Shown: piece by piece, positions 1 to 11,400 of the stretch
Layout of the letters: every line of letters starts with the position of its first letter
Position numbering within the stretch: the first letter of the stretch is position 1
Origin: Babylonia areolata
Taxonomy: Eukaryota > Mollusca > Gastropoda > Neogastropoda > Buccinidae
Direction: 5' to 3'
Length of the DNA: 64,000 nucleotides
Assembly (NCBI RefSeq): GCF_041734735.1
Contig: NC_134891.1
Span: 11,586,569-11,650,568, forward strand
Program-made: the position numbers and the translations under genes
Notes under the pieces: generated by a model
What the model saw: only the letters and a program-made list of their open reading frames with translations
Told to the model about the DNA's origin: nothing
Database searches by the model: none

Positions 1-1012
1 GCACAAGTGAATAATAAAGCACATGTAAACATATTACATGGAAAGACTATCACTCTGTGTGGGATAAGCAAGAACATAAGATAGTGCATATGTGTGAAGA
101 CCAAACACTGACATCAAATGACATTTCTAATACATTTAAATTGTGTAGATAAACTGGTTAAAGCTAAGCTGATTTAGTGAAAGTACACTGACAGTATAGA
201 TTAGGTAAAGCTTATACTGTGTTAAAGTGACTCAAATGAATCAGTTTATCATGTTGCACTATACTGGAGTAAGCCGTATAGGAGAGAGCATGATAACTTT
301 AATTACAATTAAAAATTAACAGACTGATACATATCAGGTGGTTTTAAGCAATAACTGATATTAATCCAACACTATCTTGTAATCACCACAACAGAATACT
401 ACACACATCTTAGAGTACTGAGCACACTCTAGCAGTACAACTGATAGCATGTAAAATAATACATGAATAACAAACAAGATAACAGAATCAGTGGCTTTGA
501 TATTAAATACTTGCAAACTGAGAGAACAGATAGTCAGTGAAGAACCATCATGGCTTAACCATTAAGTGGTGAATGAACTTACACAAGTTATCTGTTGCAT
601 CTAAGCCAAATATCAACATAGCTAAGCTTGTACTCAACATTTAAATCTCCTCCCAAAGAACATGAATTTCATCAGTGTCAGCAAATGAGAAAGAACCCGT
701 CATATACACTCACTAGAACATTCTCGAACAAACTAACAGTGTCCAGAGACGTCATTTACTATGACGTTAAGAAGAATTGAATGGACTACTGCTATGAGCA
801 TATGACGACATGGCGATTTTCTAAATCAATCATAGCCGAGCTTTGACTACATGTCAACACAGTAATTGAACAAAGCAATGACTGAACAAAGCAATATCAA
901 CATACTCATATGAACACAAGTACTGTGTCGAACAATACAATTTACAAATCATCAGCACATTTTACACACTGTACTTACAGCGATACGTAGCGAGATGTCA
1001 GCCTCTGGGACA

Positions 1013-1055
<43 letters not shown>

Positions 1056-1523
1056 TTGTGACACAGCAAGAGAGAGATAGAGAGCAGGGCCTAGCTGGTG
1101 ACTCGCCAGGTGAAGAGTGACCACTCATCACCCACTCCGTCTCTTTATGCAAGTTAAGCGGACTGCAAAGACAATCGCGTGTGCTGAAAAGCAGATCGGC
1201 CCAAATCAGGCCAAATCTGACAAGAACTGTGTTTCTTACAAGGTGTTTAGTGATAGATTTCTAAATGATTCCTGAACCAATTTACGTCAGATAAGTCGCA
1301 AAAGAAAGAGCTCAACGCCTACTTCTAATGAGTATAAAATGAAGTGTTGATTATTTATGATGAATTTATAATCTTAATTTAAGTCACCTGAAAAGGGTCA
1401 GTTTTAGTGAGTTCATTGCTGAAAATTACAAACTGTGTTAAATCAGTTTAACGTAGGCAAACATAAATGGAATAGATTTAAAGATGGAATTGCGACGATT
1501 CTGCCAGTATATAATACTTGCAG
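1..1523. other. AT-rich non-coding stretch
   Basis: No convincing gene is visible here. The DNA is AT-rich and mostly unique-looking. An alternating GC then AC microsatellite lies at about 1014-1051. The only open frames are short and run through that microsatellite. Confidence 0.5.
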
Positions 1524-1649
1524 TTTACTGATCTGACAAAAGAAATATTAATTAAATACGGTGGAGTAGAAACACAGATTCCAGCTCAGCCAATGCCGTA
1601 CAGCGAACTGGTCAAGGAGTGGGTTGTCTGGCAAGAAGGACAAAATGAC
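1524..1649 (+). CDS. candidate orphan coding exon (42 codons)
   Basis: A 126-nt block is open in one frame and bounded by an acceptor (CTTGCAG before 1524) and a donor (GTAAGC at 1650), giving a phase 0-0 exon of 42 codons. The predicted peptide looks protein-like, with segments such as KEILIKYGGVETQ and YSELVKEWVVWQEGQ (two tryptophans, balanced charge, no low complexity). I do not recognise the family. No partner exon was found in the window; the DNA to the right is an LTR fossil and the left edge of the window is close. It could belong to a gene lying mostly outside the window, or be a chance open frame. Confidence 0.3.
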
Positions 1650-1781
1650 GTAAGCTTAGTGTCAGTTGAAATCTTTACACTTTACGATTAAACTAAAATC
1701 AAGTATGCTTCTAAATGATTAAAGTGTGTGGGTACAGTAAGCAGAAACAAATATAATATTGCAGCAAATGATACAGAGACT

Positions 1782-1957
1782 TGATTTAATAGGTGTTTAG
1801 AGAATAGGTTTAGAATGGACTTTGTATTTAAACCGGGAATGGTGTCAAACATTCTGCGCGGGTCGTTGAAAACTGGCTGTTAGTTGCTAAAACGGTGTCT
1901 GCTATAGCTGGTGAGTGAAGCAGTTTTTGAAGCAAGCAGAGTGCTTGGTTACATCTC
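1782..1957 (-). repeat. left LTR (3' LTR in the element's sense)
   Basis: This matches 4612-4778 in the same orientation, including the shared stretches CATTCTGCGCGGGTCGTTGA and GAAGCAGTTTTTGAAGCAAG. Its inner edge abuts the purine tract. The outer edge near 1782 is approximate. Confidence 0.7.
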
Positions 1958-3175
1958 CCCCCATCTTTTGAAATCCATCGTCCACGATGGTTAATTAAAA
2001 GTAACTCTTGTGAGCAGACTTAGCTGAGCATCAAACAAGAATTATTGAGTAGGTAAAGGGATATAATTAAGCTGATAACTAATAGAGTGAAATTTGGAGT
2101 GACTGCAACATTCTTATGAACAACAAAGTGGCATTAGCCAGGTTAAGTTATGGGTTTGGACTTAGTCGAATGCATCCTAACTTAACTTTGAACAGTTTGA
2201 TATGGAGAATGGGTCCCAATTAGGTAAATAAACTATGAAGCTGGAAAGCATTCATTTGTGTGCCCATGAATCAATGTATTACTGTCAGACGCACTTGTAG
2301 AGTAGCATGCATGTATAAAAGCATAGATTATAACATGAATTATTTTAGCATGTTCATAGACATACTTTGCATTGCTAGGACCTTGTGACAAGCTAGATAA
2401 CAGGTTAAGCAAGAAGAGAAAAAAAACATAAAACATGAATTTCGCAGAAATATCTGAAATAAGAATAGAATTACAGCATAAACAGGAATGGCATGTTAAA
2501 TAACATATGATGCACTGCTTGAGCTTAGCGAGAGAGAGAAAAAAACAAACATGAGTATTGGCATCATGACTATTCATTTGCAGTGTCACTGTTCTGGCTG
2601 TAAATTAAATGTCATCTTCACATCACACAGTCAGTGGTACTCTGGATGCCAGTCATGTGGATCGCCTTGGTGCAGGATCTGGTGGTAGTGGAGGCAGCTC
2701 TGGTGCAGCTCGCAGGGTTGATGTCCGGGGTCTTGGTCTGGGCCTGACCAGCCACACACCACTGTCACTGTCAGTATCTGAGTCAGATACAGTCACCTTA
2801 CTGTCCTTGTGGTGCAGTGGGACCAGGTGAGACGGCGTGACAGCAGGTGGTGGTTGTTGGCTGGACCTCTGCGGTGCAGGGCTGACTGCAGGTGGGTACA
2901 CCACCTGTGGGATCACAGCGTCAGGTGTGGTGCTGTGGCGCCTCCATCTGCATCAACGTCTCCTGCGTCACTGGCTTGGAGCTGGAGCAGCTGACGGCAG
3001 TCCGGGTTGCCCAGTGTGTGTAGGAGAAACACACTGGTAGCTGACAGGAACTGCAGGCTTGTGGTCAGCATTCAGTTGCCTCGTCTTCTTCATGTAGCAT
3101 CGCTTGTGGTGACACTGGTCATCTGTGTGGCCAGACCGCTCACACCAGACACAGTGTGGAGGGTCTGGGGAGTGG

Positions 3176-3794
3176 TCACAATCATGCTGAACAGCGACAC
3201 TTCAGTCTTAGCACTTTGATACGACATGGTTCATGTTCACTATCGAATTAAATGGAAACCAAATCACACACTTCAGAAACTTTCAATTGAACGTGATCAC
3301 AGTTCATCCTAAGGCCATGAAAAAGAGCAGTGTCTCAGATGGGGATAAATTTATGGCGTCAAATTTGAGGAATTGGAAGTGAACTGATCGTTTTTTGAAA
3401 GTTAAGCAGAACACAAAGCAAAATGGCAGACGGGGCTGAAAAGCAGGGCTAGCAGACTGGATTCTGATTGAACAAACTAATGAACCTGGGCTTTACAACT
3501 GTGTACATTTGACTGCAGGCTGTAAAACTGTAAAAAAATAAAATGGTCCTTAACTTTCTGTGAAATGTGTCCACATGCAACATTCGACTAAAGGCTGTAA
3601 AAGTGTAAAAAAAATAAAATGGTCCATAACTTTTTGTGGAATGTGTACACATGCAAGGGCCCAACATTAGTTTTCCATCACTGGAAATGGTACTTCTGGT
3701 GAAAAAAGTTTGCAGTTTCTGTGAACTGAGTCTGTACCAACTTACTGTGTGCATACACACATAGTCATGCATGCATTCACAAAATAATTTCATG
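3176..3794 (-). repeat. ~0.6-kb dispersed element inside the gag fossil
   Basis: This block lies between the capsid and nucleocapsid parts of the gag fossil and matches 31042-31575 in inverted orientation. Homology begins and ends sharply: the shared edges are TCACAATCATGCTG at one side and AATAATTTCATG at the other. This copy also has an internal duplication of about 80 bp around 3520-3615. No long coding potential, poly-A tail or clear terminal repeats were found, so its class is undetermined. Confidence 0.75.
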
Positions 3795-4611
3795 AGGATG
3801 TAACGCTGGTCCGTGTGCAGTGTGCCGGCATGGGGGACTGCTGCTGGTGACCTCAGCTGTTAGTGTGGCCAGCTGGGCTTCCAGGCAGACAACAGTGGTG
3901 TTATCTATGCCGGGGCAGGTGTTGTAGGTGTGGCTGTCCTCTCTCAGCCATCGCAGAGCCTCCTTCTTCGCCGCCTTTAAGGTGGTGTCAGGGTGGTCTC
4001 GTATGTAGTGCCTGACATCTCGCCTGAGTACAGCTAGTTGAAGGTCTCTGGCAAAGGTGTCGCGAAGTATGGCTGCTGGTACCTGCATCACCCCATCTTT
4101 GGCCTTGTTGACCTTAGTCCACAGGTACCGAAGATGTGATGTGTAGTTGGTCACCGTCTCCTTGGGCTGCTGCTGTCTGTTGAAGAAGGCAGTGGCAAGG
4201 TCGGTGGCGTCTCGCTGATCTCCCCAGGTCTCGTCAAGACCTGCAAGGATCTTGGCTGGGGTGTCCACTTCAGTCACTGACAGCCTGATGATCTGCTGGC
4301 AAGCTCTGCCGGCAAGGGCTGAGATCAGCCAGAGAGAGGCTGTCGCATCATCCAGCGGCCATAGCTGGAGAATCAGTCTGGCCTCACTGATGAAGTCGTC
4401 GACCTCACTGCCAGTTTCCTCACCAGATAGCTTCGGGAGTTTGGGTAGAAGTCAGATGAAGCCATCTTGATGGGGCGACGTTTCTTTTTTGTGGACTTGT
4501 GTACCTGCTGCACTGTCTCTTCTCTTCTCCTATGTTAAACTATCCTCTGTGACTGTTAGTACGACCTCTTGTCCCTGTACAGTCCTAGTTCACAGCAACA
4601 GCTTTGTGATG

Positions 4612-4778
4612 TAATAGATGATTAGGGTATAGGTTTTAGAATGGGCTTTGCATTAAAACCGGAAATGGCGTAACACATTCTGCGCGGGTCGTTGAAGACC
4701 GTCTGTTAGTTGCGAAAACGGTGTCTGCTATAGCTGGTGTGTGAAGCAGTTTTTGAAGCAAGCAGAGCGCTTGGTTAA
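4612..4778 (-). repeat. right LTR (5' LTR in the element's sense)
   Basis: This is the direct-repeat partner of the left LTR. Its outer edge runs straight into a TA microsatellite at 4778-4805, so a target-site duplication cannot be read with confidence. Confidence 0.7.
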
Positions 4779-4840
4779 ATATATATATATATATATATAT
4801 ATATACAAAGATAGAGAGAGGGAGAGAGAGGGAGGGGATT
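4778..4840. repeat. TA microsatellite followed by purine-rich tract
   Basis: An uninterrupted (TA)n run at about 4778-4805 is followed by a GA-rich tract. Confidence 0.9.
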
Positions 4841-5143
4841 GGATTAAACAAATCATGTGAATGAGCGTTGAAAAACAGATTATAAATAATTCTTATTGAA
4901 TGCATGGTTGATTCACTGAGACAGATTAGTGCACGTGAGAGTGTCATAATTTTTTTTATGCATGGACTGAACCACCACGTCCCTCCACTGCATTGAAATG
5001 AACGCGACGTACGTTTGTCAAAAATATTTATCTGTAGGCAGGGGAATGAACAGGTTAACTGATTTTTTTTAACAATTAAAAAATGAAATACCACTACAAC
5101 TAATGATAATAATGATAATAACAACAACAACAATAACAGTGGG

Positions 5144-5305
5144 AGAGACGTGGATAAAAGGGGAGACGTGGGATAAAAGGGGAGACGTGGGATAAAAGGG
5201 GAGATGTGGGATAAAAGAAGAGACGTGGGATAAAAGGGGAGATGTGGGATAAAAGAAGAGACGTGGGATAAAAGGGGAGACGTTGGATAAAAGGGGAGAC
5301 GTATC
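5144..5305. repeat. 18-19-bp minisatellite
   Basis: About eight to nine tandem copies of a unit reading roughly GGGAGACGTGGGATAAAA, with GACG/GATG and GG/GA variants. Confidence 0.9.
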
Positions 5306-5402
5306 GAGCCACAGGCAAATGAAATGAGTGAGTGACAGACAGAAAGATACAGACAGAGAGGGAGAGAGTAAAGTTCAGGAAAGGAAAGTGATGAGAAGTC
5401 AC

Positions 5403-5535
5403 AGTTTCAGTTTCAGTTTCAGTAGCTCAAGGAGGCGTCACTGCGTTCGGACAAATCCATATACGCTACACCACATTTACCAAGCAGATGCCTGACCAGC
5501 AGCGTAACCCAACGCGCTTAGTCAGGCCTTGAGGA
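5403..5535 (+). repeat. tRNA-headed SINE (CAGTTTCAG family)
   Basis: This opens with GTTTCAGTTTCAG repeats followed by a tRNA-like head: an A-box-like GTAGCTCAAGGAGG and a B-box-like GCGTTCGGACAAATCC. The body ends at AACGCGCTTAGTCAGGCCTT and an AT-rich tail. Related copies lie at 13377-13426, 18010-18480, 39060-39330 and 63860-64000. Confidence 0.8.
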
Positions 5536-5699
5536 AAAATATATATATATATATATAAGCTTACATAAATAAATAAATAAATCATAATTATGATATTAAA
5601 AAAAGGTAGTAGTAATGAAAATAATGATAAAATAATAATAATAAATAAATAATTAAATAAATAAGACAACAATGATGATAAATAAGCAAATAAATATAA

Positions 5700-5815
5700 A
5701 ACATGAAGACACACATTCACACATACACCCACACATGCATAACAGATATGCCCCAAAAAAGCAGTTTCACAGATATGAAAGCACAGTCAAATACATATAA
5801 ACGTACATGAGCTCC

Positions 5816-5854
<39 letters not shown>

Positions 5855-6178
5855 CACAAATTTCCCTGCACCTCCTCTACCCCCTCCTCCACACACTCAT
5901 TTCTAGTCTATGTATCGCAGCTTCCACGGCACACACATACACACACACAAACACGCACACGCACACACACACACACTCACATACACACAGATGAACGCTT
6001 ACTTGTACAAGCACACACACACACACGCCCATATCTCCCACCCCCAACCCCACACACATATATACAAAGATATATATATATAATATATACGTTCCAATAT
6101 CCTGTTGCTCCCACAGTGTAGGCATGCATTTACTCACATACCTCATCCTCTACCTCACCTCCCTGCACCCCCACCTCG

Positions 6179-6217
<39 letters not shown>

Positions 6218-6357
6218 CACACACACACACACACACATGCACAGAACTCTCATGCCACTTGTGTACACTTACACTCTCACGCATGCACAAACGCACTCAA
6301 AAACACAGACCCACACATGCACACAAACACACCCATACACACACGCACAGAGGCTGC
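5700..6357. repeat. CA-rich microsatellite cluster
   Basis: Several (CA)n runs lie at about 5817-5850, 5935-5990, 6014-6030, 6186-6240 and 6300-6350. The cluster abuts the 3' end of the LINE on its right. Open frames here encode only H/T- or C/V-rich runs and are not genes. Confidence 0.9.
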
Positions 6358-6689
6358 CACTGATTGGCCGCAAGAGGGATGGGAAAAGATCTCTGATGCC
6401 AAGAACGTGGCGTCTAGTGTGTTGCTCAGTCTATTGTATTTGGAAAAGCCCACAGAGACTCTGTTCCGTTTTGAAGAAATTTGCGCAATGTTGGTTTGGA
6501 AATGATGCCGATATTTGTCTGATTTGCAAAGCATCGTGCTCTACCTTTCATGTTAGACTTACGGCCGCTCCCTCTCTCTGCTTTTATTTCTTTGAGGCGA
6601 TCGATGGTGTGATGGCCTTGTACCTGTTCTTTTTGATATTCTTTGACTTTTCTGAGGATTTCCGATTTTCCTAGATGTAGGCCGCTCGT

Positions 6690-7080
6690 TGGTGTTGCGT
6701 TACCAGCAAGTCTGTCAGCTCGCTCATTTCCCTTAACTCCTGCATGTCCCGGGCAGTATGACCATGTGAGTTTTTTGATCTGAAAGTTGCGCATTGCCTT
6801 ATGCCACTCTGGGCTTCCCATTCCGTTTTCAATTTTCTGTATGAGGTTCATTGAGTCGGTTAGAATCATGGCATGTTGGTTTCCGGGCATATGGATAGAC
6901 TATAGCCACTGGAAGGCATGTGTCACAGCTTCAACTTCCATCGTTAGGCTGGAGGTTGTGACTTTGTAGGCAGCATTCTCTTCCCTAACTGTTTTTCCAT
7001 TTTGTTTCGCAGTGAATCCCCAACCGGATTGGTCTTTGGTGACTGAGCCATCTGTGTATATGATGATGTCCTCTTCTTTC
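6690..7080 (-). pseudogene. LINE RNase H domain
   Basis: The RNase H motifs appear in order on the - strand: IIIYTDGS, a TMEVEAVTHA helix with the second acidic residue, ILTDSMNLI, and HAGVKGNERADRLAG. All acidic catalytic positions are readable, but the domain is not in one uninterrupted frame. Confidence 0.8.
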
Positions 7081-7468
7081 TATGAGTAGCTTCACTTCCG
7101 CATCAGTTTTGCCCTCTGGCCATTCCCGACAATGTCTTCCTAGAGTGGGTGAAATGGCTGTGTTGAATAGATGGTTGAGGTTTTCGGGGTTTTTCTCCCA
7201 TTCTTTTGTTTCTTTCAGGTCTTGTAGTCAGCATACTAGCTGAATTGTGTCTTCTGCTTGCCCCATCCATGATCTTCCTCGTCCTAGACGGCTGCCTTTT
7301 GGTTCTTTGACTGTGTCATGCAGTGGGTTTTGGGGGTTTTCTAATGCTTTGAAGTAGGTCTTGACCTGTTCTAACTTGTTTCTGGCCTGCACTGAAGGAA
7401 GGTCAAGCAGGTATCGCATGGTTTCTGTGGGCGTGTCTTTTGTTGTTCCAAGGATCAGCCTCATAGCT

Positions 7469-9094
7469 TCATTTTGACTCTTCTAATTTTAGGAGGTTGC
7501 TTTGAGACGGTGTTGTTAGCCCAAGTCCGTAGTCGATCACACTGAGGACGAGTGATTGGTATAGCAGGAAGAGGTGGCGTTGTTCAATACCTTTGGTTGC
7601 CGTTGCCTTTAAGACTGAAAGGCTTTTTTTGCATTTGAGAACAGTATTTTCCGTATGTTTTCTGAAGGTCAGCATCCTGTCGAAATGTATTCCTAGGTAG
7701 CGTAGGCATTCAGATTTCTTGATCTGAATCCCATCGAATGACACAGAAGGTGGTGATTTGCTCGCGGTTCTGTTGTTCAGGGTGCACAGCAACGTTTGGG
7801 CTTTTGCTGGATTGATGGAAGATCCTGTGTCTTTGCACCATTGAGCAATATTGTTTAGTTGTTTCTGGACGGCTTTGGTTCTTTCCTGAGCATCTTTCGA
7901 AGTTTTGAAGACCAGGCCATCATCCGCAAGAGTAAGCACCCGAGCTATTCCATTGTTGTTTAAGTCTGCAAGGCCCTTCGTGTAGACATTGTAGAGGACA
8001 GGAGAGAGTGGAGACCCTTGTGGCAGTCCCATGGATAGTTTAGAAGGTGCGGACATCCAATCTCCAAGGCGTAGGACGACGGTTCTTTCCTGAAGCGCTG
8101 CTGCTATCCATCTTGTCAGTGTCAAACTTACTCCATACCTTAGTAGCAGCTCCATGAGGTGTGCAAACTGGACTTTATTGTAGGCATCTTCAAGGTCGAT
8201 TGCTACTGCTAGTGTTTCTTCTTTCCTTTGAAATCCTTCATACACCTCATATGCAAAAGCAGCTGCATTTTCCCATGTGGACTTGTCTGTTCTGTAACCA
8301 CCTTGATTTGAAGGGAGAATATGCCTGTGTTCAAGATCCCTTGCAAGTTTCCTGGCTATCATGCGTTCCATGAGCTTTCCAGCAATGTTTTGCATGGTTA
8401 GGATCCGGTAGCCGCTTACCTGATGATGGTCCTTTCCTGGTTTTGGTATGGGTTTTAAGAAGCTGTGTGTCCAGTCCTCCGGCACATGTCCATTGTGGAA
8501 ACTGTTTTGATATAGATTGAAAAGTTTGCTTCTGTCTTCTTCCGATAGTTCCTTGATGTCCGAGTAGCGAACTTTGTCTGGGCCAGGGGCTGATTCTTTC
8601 TTGCATTTAGCTATTGCTTCATTTAGATCATCTATTGTCAAGTCATCATCAGGTCCAGTCTGCATAAGGGTTTGGTTTAACTCCTCAACATATTTCTTTT
8701 TCTCATCTAAGTTTCTTTGATCGCTCTGTTGTATGAAACGTTTGAGCAGGGCGGATCCTTTTTCTTCGTTTGTCTTAAGCTTGGTTCCGTCAGTGTCTAC
8801 CATGAATGGGGTTGTTGTTGTGCACGTTTTCCCTTCCATGCGACAATAAAATTGCCAGAACTCTGTCAATGTTGAGTCATAACTGAGTGCCTCGCAAAAC
8901 CGTTTACACTTGTCATTTGTGGCCTCTTGAGCAATGGTTTCAAACTGTTTAGTTTTTTCTTTCATTTTTGTTTCAATATCTTTGCCCGGAGATGGTTTTG
9001 TTCTTTCTTTTTGCCAAAGTTTGACAGCCGCATGTTTTTCTATCCAGGCTCTCTCTGTGGCGATATTCCACCATGGGGGCTGAATAGTTTGCAT
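7469..9094 (-). pseudogene. LINE reverse transcriptase domain
   Basis: An open frame of 541 codons carries the RT palm and finger motifs: PGPDKV, DWTHSFLKPIPKPGK, NQGGYR, AIDLEDAYNKV, GLPQGSPLSPVLYN, the active site as LADD (YADD in most LINEs), and LRYLGIHFDR. The frame ends in the C-terminal region, where a one-base change separates it from the continuation at 7228-7464 (QNEAMRLILG-type sequence). Confidence 0.9.
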
Positions 9095-9700
9095 CCTGTT
9101 CGGTGCCGTTTTTGTTTCTTCTGCGTCTTAATTTTTCGATGACGGTTGTCTCTTTGGTTTCATACTGAAATGGATCACGCGGTTTCATGCAGCGTTTATC
9201 TGACATTTTCTGTAGACTGAAAACTACCGGGAGGTGGTCACTGCCTTGGTGTGGAAGCGTCTCTGCATTCATTTCTGCTCTGAATTTTGGAGATGTTAGA
9301 GCGATGTCAATCACACTGTCACTGTCCCCTTGTCTTGTTCCAAGGCGAGTTGGGGATGTGGTTGTTAATGGGCTAAGAAGAATTTCCCCTATCATTCCTT
9401 CAAGTGCGAGTCCTTGTGGGTTGGTGTTCCGCTGGTCCCATAGCTTCGATCTTGCATTGAGGTCTCCACAGATAATGACTGAGTCTCCAAGTTCGTTCTC
9501 TATTTCCTCTAAAAAGGCCCAATCCTCTTTTGTTGTGCAGGTTCCTGGGTGAACATAGGCATTGATGAGCACGATGCTTTTGTGAATTCCGTCAGGTTTT
9601 TCGAGACGCACCCCCACTAGTTCACATGAGTTGCTACACCATTTCTCTAGATTTATGGTGGAAACTTTGTTTTTTAGGTTTTTGCTCAGTATGAAGTCAC
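9095..9700 (-). pseudogene. LINE APE-like endonuclease domain
   Basis: Recognisable apurinic-endonuclease motifs include LINAYVHPG, VIICGDLNARS (the GDLNA catalytic motif), SVIDIALTSP and QGSDHLPVVF (the SDH catalytic motif). The N-terminal part is lost by truncation. The frame changes near 9090 before entering the RT region. Confidence 0.85.
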
Positions 9701-9705
9701 AGAAA

Positions 9706-10004
9706 AGGACACAAAAAACAAAGAAGGGTGAGTAGAACTGTCAGTGTGAGTGTGTGAAGGAAAGAAAGGGCTCTCAGTGAAAGGGAAGGGTGAGGGGAAA
9801 GGGGGGCAGGGGGTGAGAAGGCAGGAATGAGGGAAGGGGGTGGAAGACTGTTTGTGTTAGGGACATACGAACAAGAAAGTAAAATAATAAGTGGAAAAAA
9901 CCGTGACAACAACAACAGCAATTGGATAATATAAATACAAAAAGAAACAAATAAATAAATGAATGGATAGATAGATAGATAGATAGATAAACATAAATGA
10001 TTAA
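9706..10004. other. low-complexity purine/GATA-rich spacer
   Basis: G/A-rich DNA, then a short (GATA)n run at about 9967-9990. No gene is visible. Confidence 0.6.
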
Positions 10005-10345
10005 ATTAATCGGCCGTGGGGGCCCGGGGTGGGTGTGGGGTTACCTTGATAGCATGTAGGCTATTTATTCTAGTTGGGCCAAATTTACCCCCAGTAGCCA
10101 CTTAAGCCGGCTTAACCTGGAACTGTGACTCCCATATCCGTTATGGGGGTTGTGGGGCGGTATTGGTCAGTTGGTGTCTAAAATCCAGGGAAGGGGGGTC
10201 CGGTTAAGTTCTGATTGTAGCTGACGTTTATCCCTGATGGTCATTCCTGGCTAGTCTCCAAAGACAGACCATAGACAGTATATAGTATCCCTAATACCCT
10301 AGTAACGAGTTATCATAGCGTCTATGACCGATAGACCCGGCCGGG
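10005..10345. other. unexplained GC-rich block
   Basis: A block of about 340 bp differs sharply in base composition from its AT-rich neighbours. It begins near CGGCCGTGGGGGCCCGGGG and ends near GACCCGGCCGGGATAAATC. It has no convincing open frame. The two ends share a CGGCC/GGCCG core, which might be a degenerate terminal inverted repeat of a small DNA element. Confidence 0.35.
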
Positions 10346-11400
10346 ATAAATCTTCTCTTTGATTGACTCTCCCCCCTCCCCCCCCCCCCCCCCGCGGCTG
10401 AAAACCAACGAATGGTGTGTACGAATAGATTGCTACACCGGCTTGTTCAGCCCTGACTTTGACCTTGACCCACAGTTGAGTAAATCACACCACCGAACGT
10501 TGACCTTTCCTGTGGTGCCGCGCAGCACGGACGAAGGTTTTAAGTGCATGTGCTATGTGCTCTGATCTAAAAATAGGTTTTTAGATCAGTGGGTAGTGTT
10601 TCACTTCTACTTCGTTGGCACATTACATCGTCAGTAACCGGACAATAATTTCTGCACCATAAGAGTGCAATGGCTTCCACGTTTCGGTATTTGCAATTCT
10701 CTCTCTCTTCCGGCGTCTTTGTACTGAGCTGCCACACCGTGACCGGTAAAAATTAAGACATGCAAGAAGTAATTAAAGCAGGCACTGCATGTACGTGGGC
10801 CTTACTGCACACAACTGTTAAATCAGTGATACCAGCTGCTGCTGAGCAAAGGCGATGCCGCCACTGCATGGAGCATACGATACTGCTACAGTAGTAGTAG
10901 ATGAAAAACCATTCTTATATGCTTATTTAGTCTATTACAAAACAAAGTACTATGGAAACATGAATGTATCCAGTGTGCACAGATGTTGGTTGCTTTATGG
11001 ATGGAAGAACAGAACAGAACGCACGCGCGCGCACACACACACACACACACAGCATAGAGCTCCTTATACCACAAGGAGTGGGGAGGGAGGGGGCCGTGGG
11101 GGGAGGGGGGGGGACAAACAAACAAACAAAAACACCCATATAATAACGAAGTTCGTGTAATGACTAAACCAGAGTGCGCGTGTGCCAGCGTGCGAATGTT
11201 TGAAAAAATCAGGCTTTGTGTCGGAATATTGAGAACTAGCTAAAGAAATGAATCGATCGGCCTGGGGAGGGGAAATCATCTGTGGAGAGATAAAGAAAGC
11301 TGAAAAACTGGGTCGGGTTCCATACAGTGTGGAAAACAGCGCTTGCTGACATGCAGTTCGCATGGAAGTTTCCTTCCCACCCACATGCGGCGAGCCGTGA
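10346..11400. other. intergenic DNA upstream of PYCR3
   Basis: No gene is visible. It contains a C-homopolymer run (about 10372-10393), a CA microsatellite at 11033-11052 and a G-rich stretch at about 11080-11112. Confidence 0.6.

Larger units (their letters stand above)
1782..4778 (-). mobile_element. gag-bearing LTR retrotransposon fossil
   Basis: Two direct repeats of about 170 bp flank a roughly 2.65-kb interior read on the - strand. The interior holds a capsid-type gag region (about 3795-4465) and, further along, a nucleocapsid zinc knuckle of CX2CX4HX4C form (about 3090-3170). A purine-rich tract at about 1958-1975 abuts the left repeat, as expected of a polypurine tract next to the 3' LTR. 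No pol region is visible, so this is a gag-only, non-autonomous type or a deleted derivative. It is broken, and the two LTRs differ by roughly a tenth by eye, so the insertion is not recent. The gag type suggests a Ty3-like relationship. A separate dispersed element sits inside it. Confidence 0.7.
6358..9705 (-). mobile_element. 5'-truncated LINE with endonuclease, RT and RNase H
   Basis: This non-LTR retrotransposon reads on the - strand from about 9705 to a 3' end at the CA-rich cluster near 6358. The domain order is APE-type endonuclease, reverse transcriptase, then RNase H. That layout is typical of the I superfamily, and in molluscs the Nimb-like lineage is a likely home. The start of ORF2 and all of ORF1 are missing, so it is 5'-truncated. 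Frame changes occur near 9090 (endonuclease to RT) and near 7480 (RT to the downstream linker), and the RNase H region is also split between frames, so the copy is inactive. Catalytic motifs are still readable, suggesting a fairly recent insertion. Confidence 0.85.

Noticed and set aside
5807-6363. Several His/Thr-rich + strand open frames
   Set aside because: They are translations of (CA)n microsatellites.
9187-9552. 121-codon + strand open frame
   Set aside because: Antisense shadow of the LINE endonuclease region.
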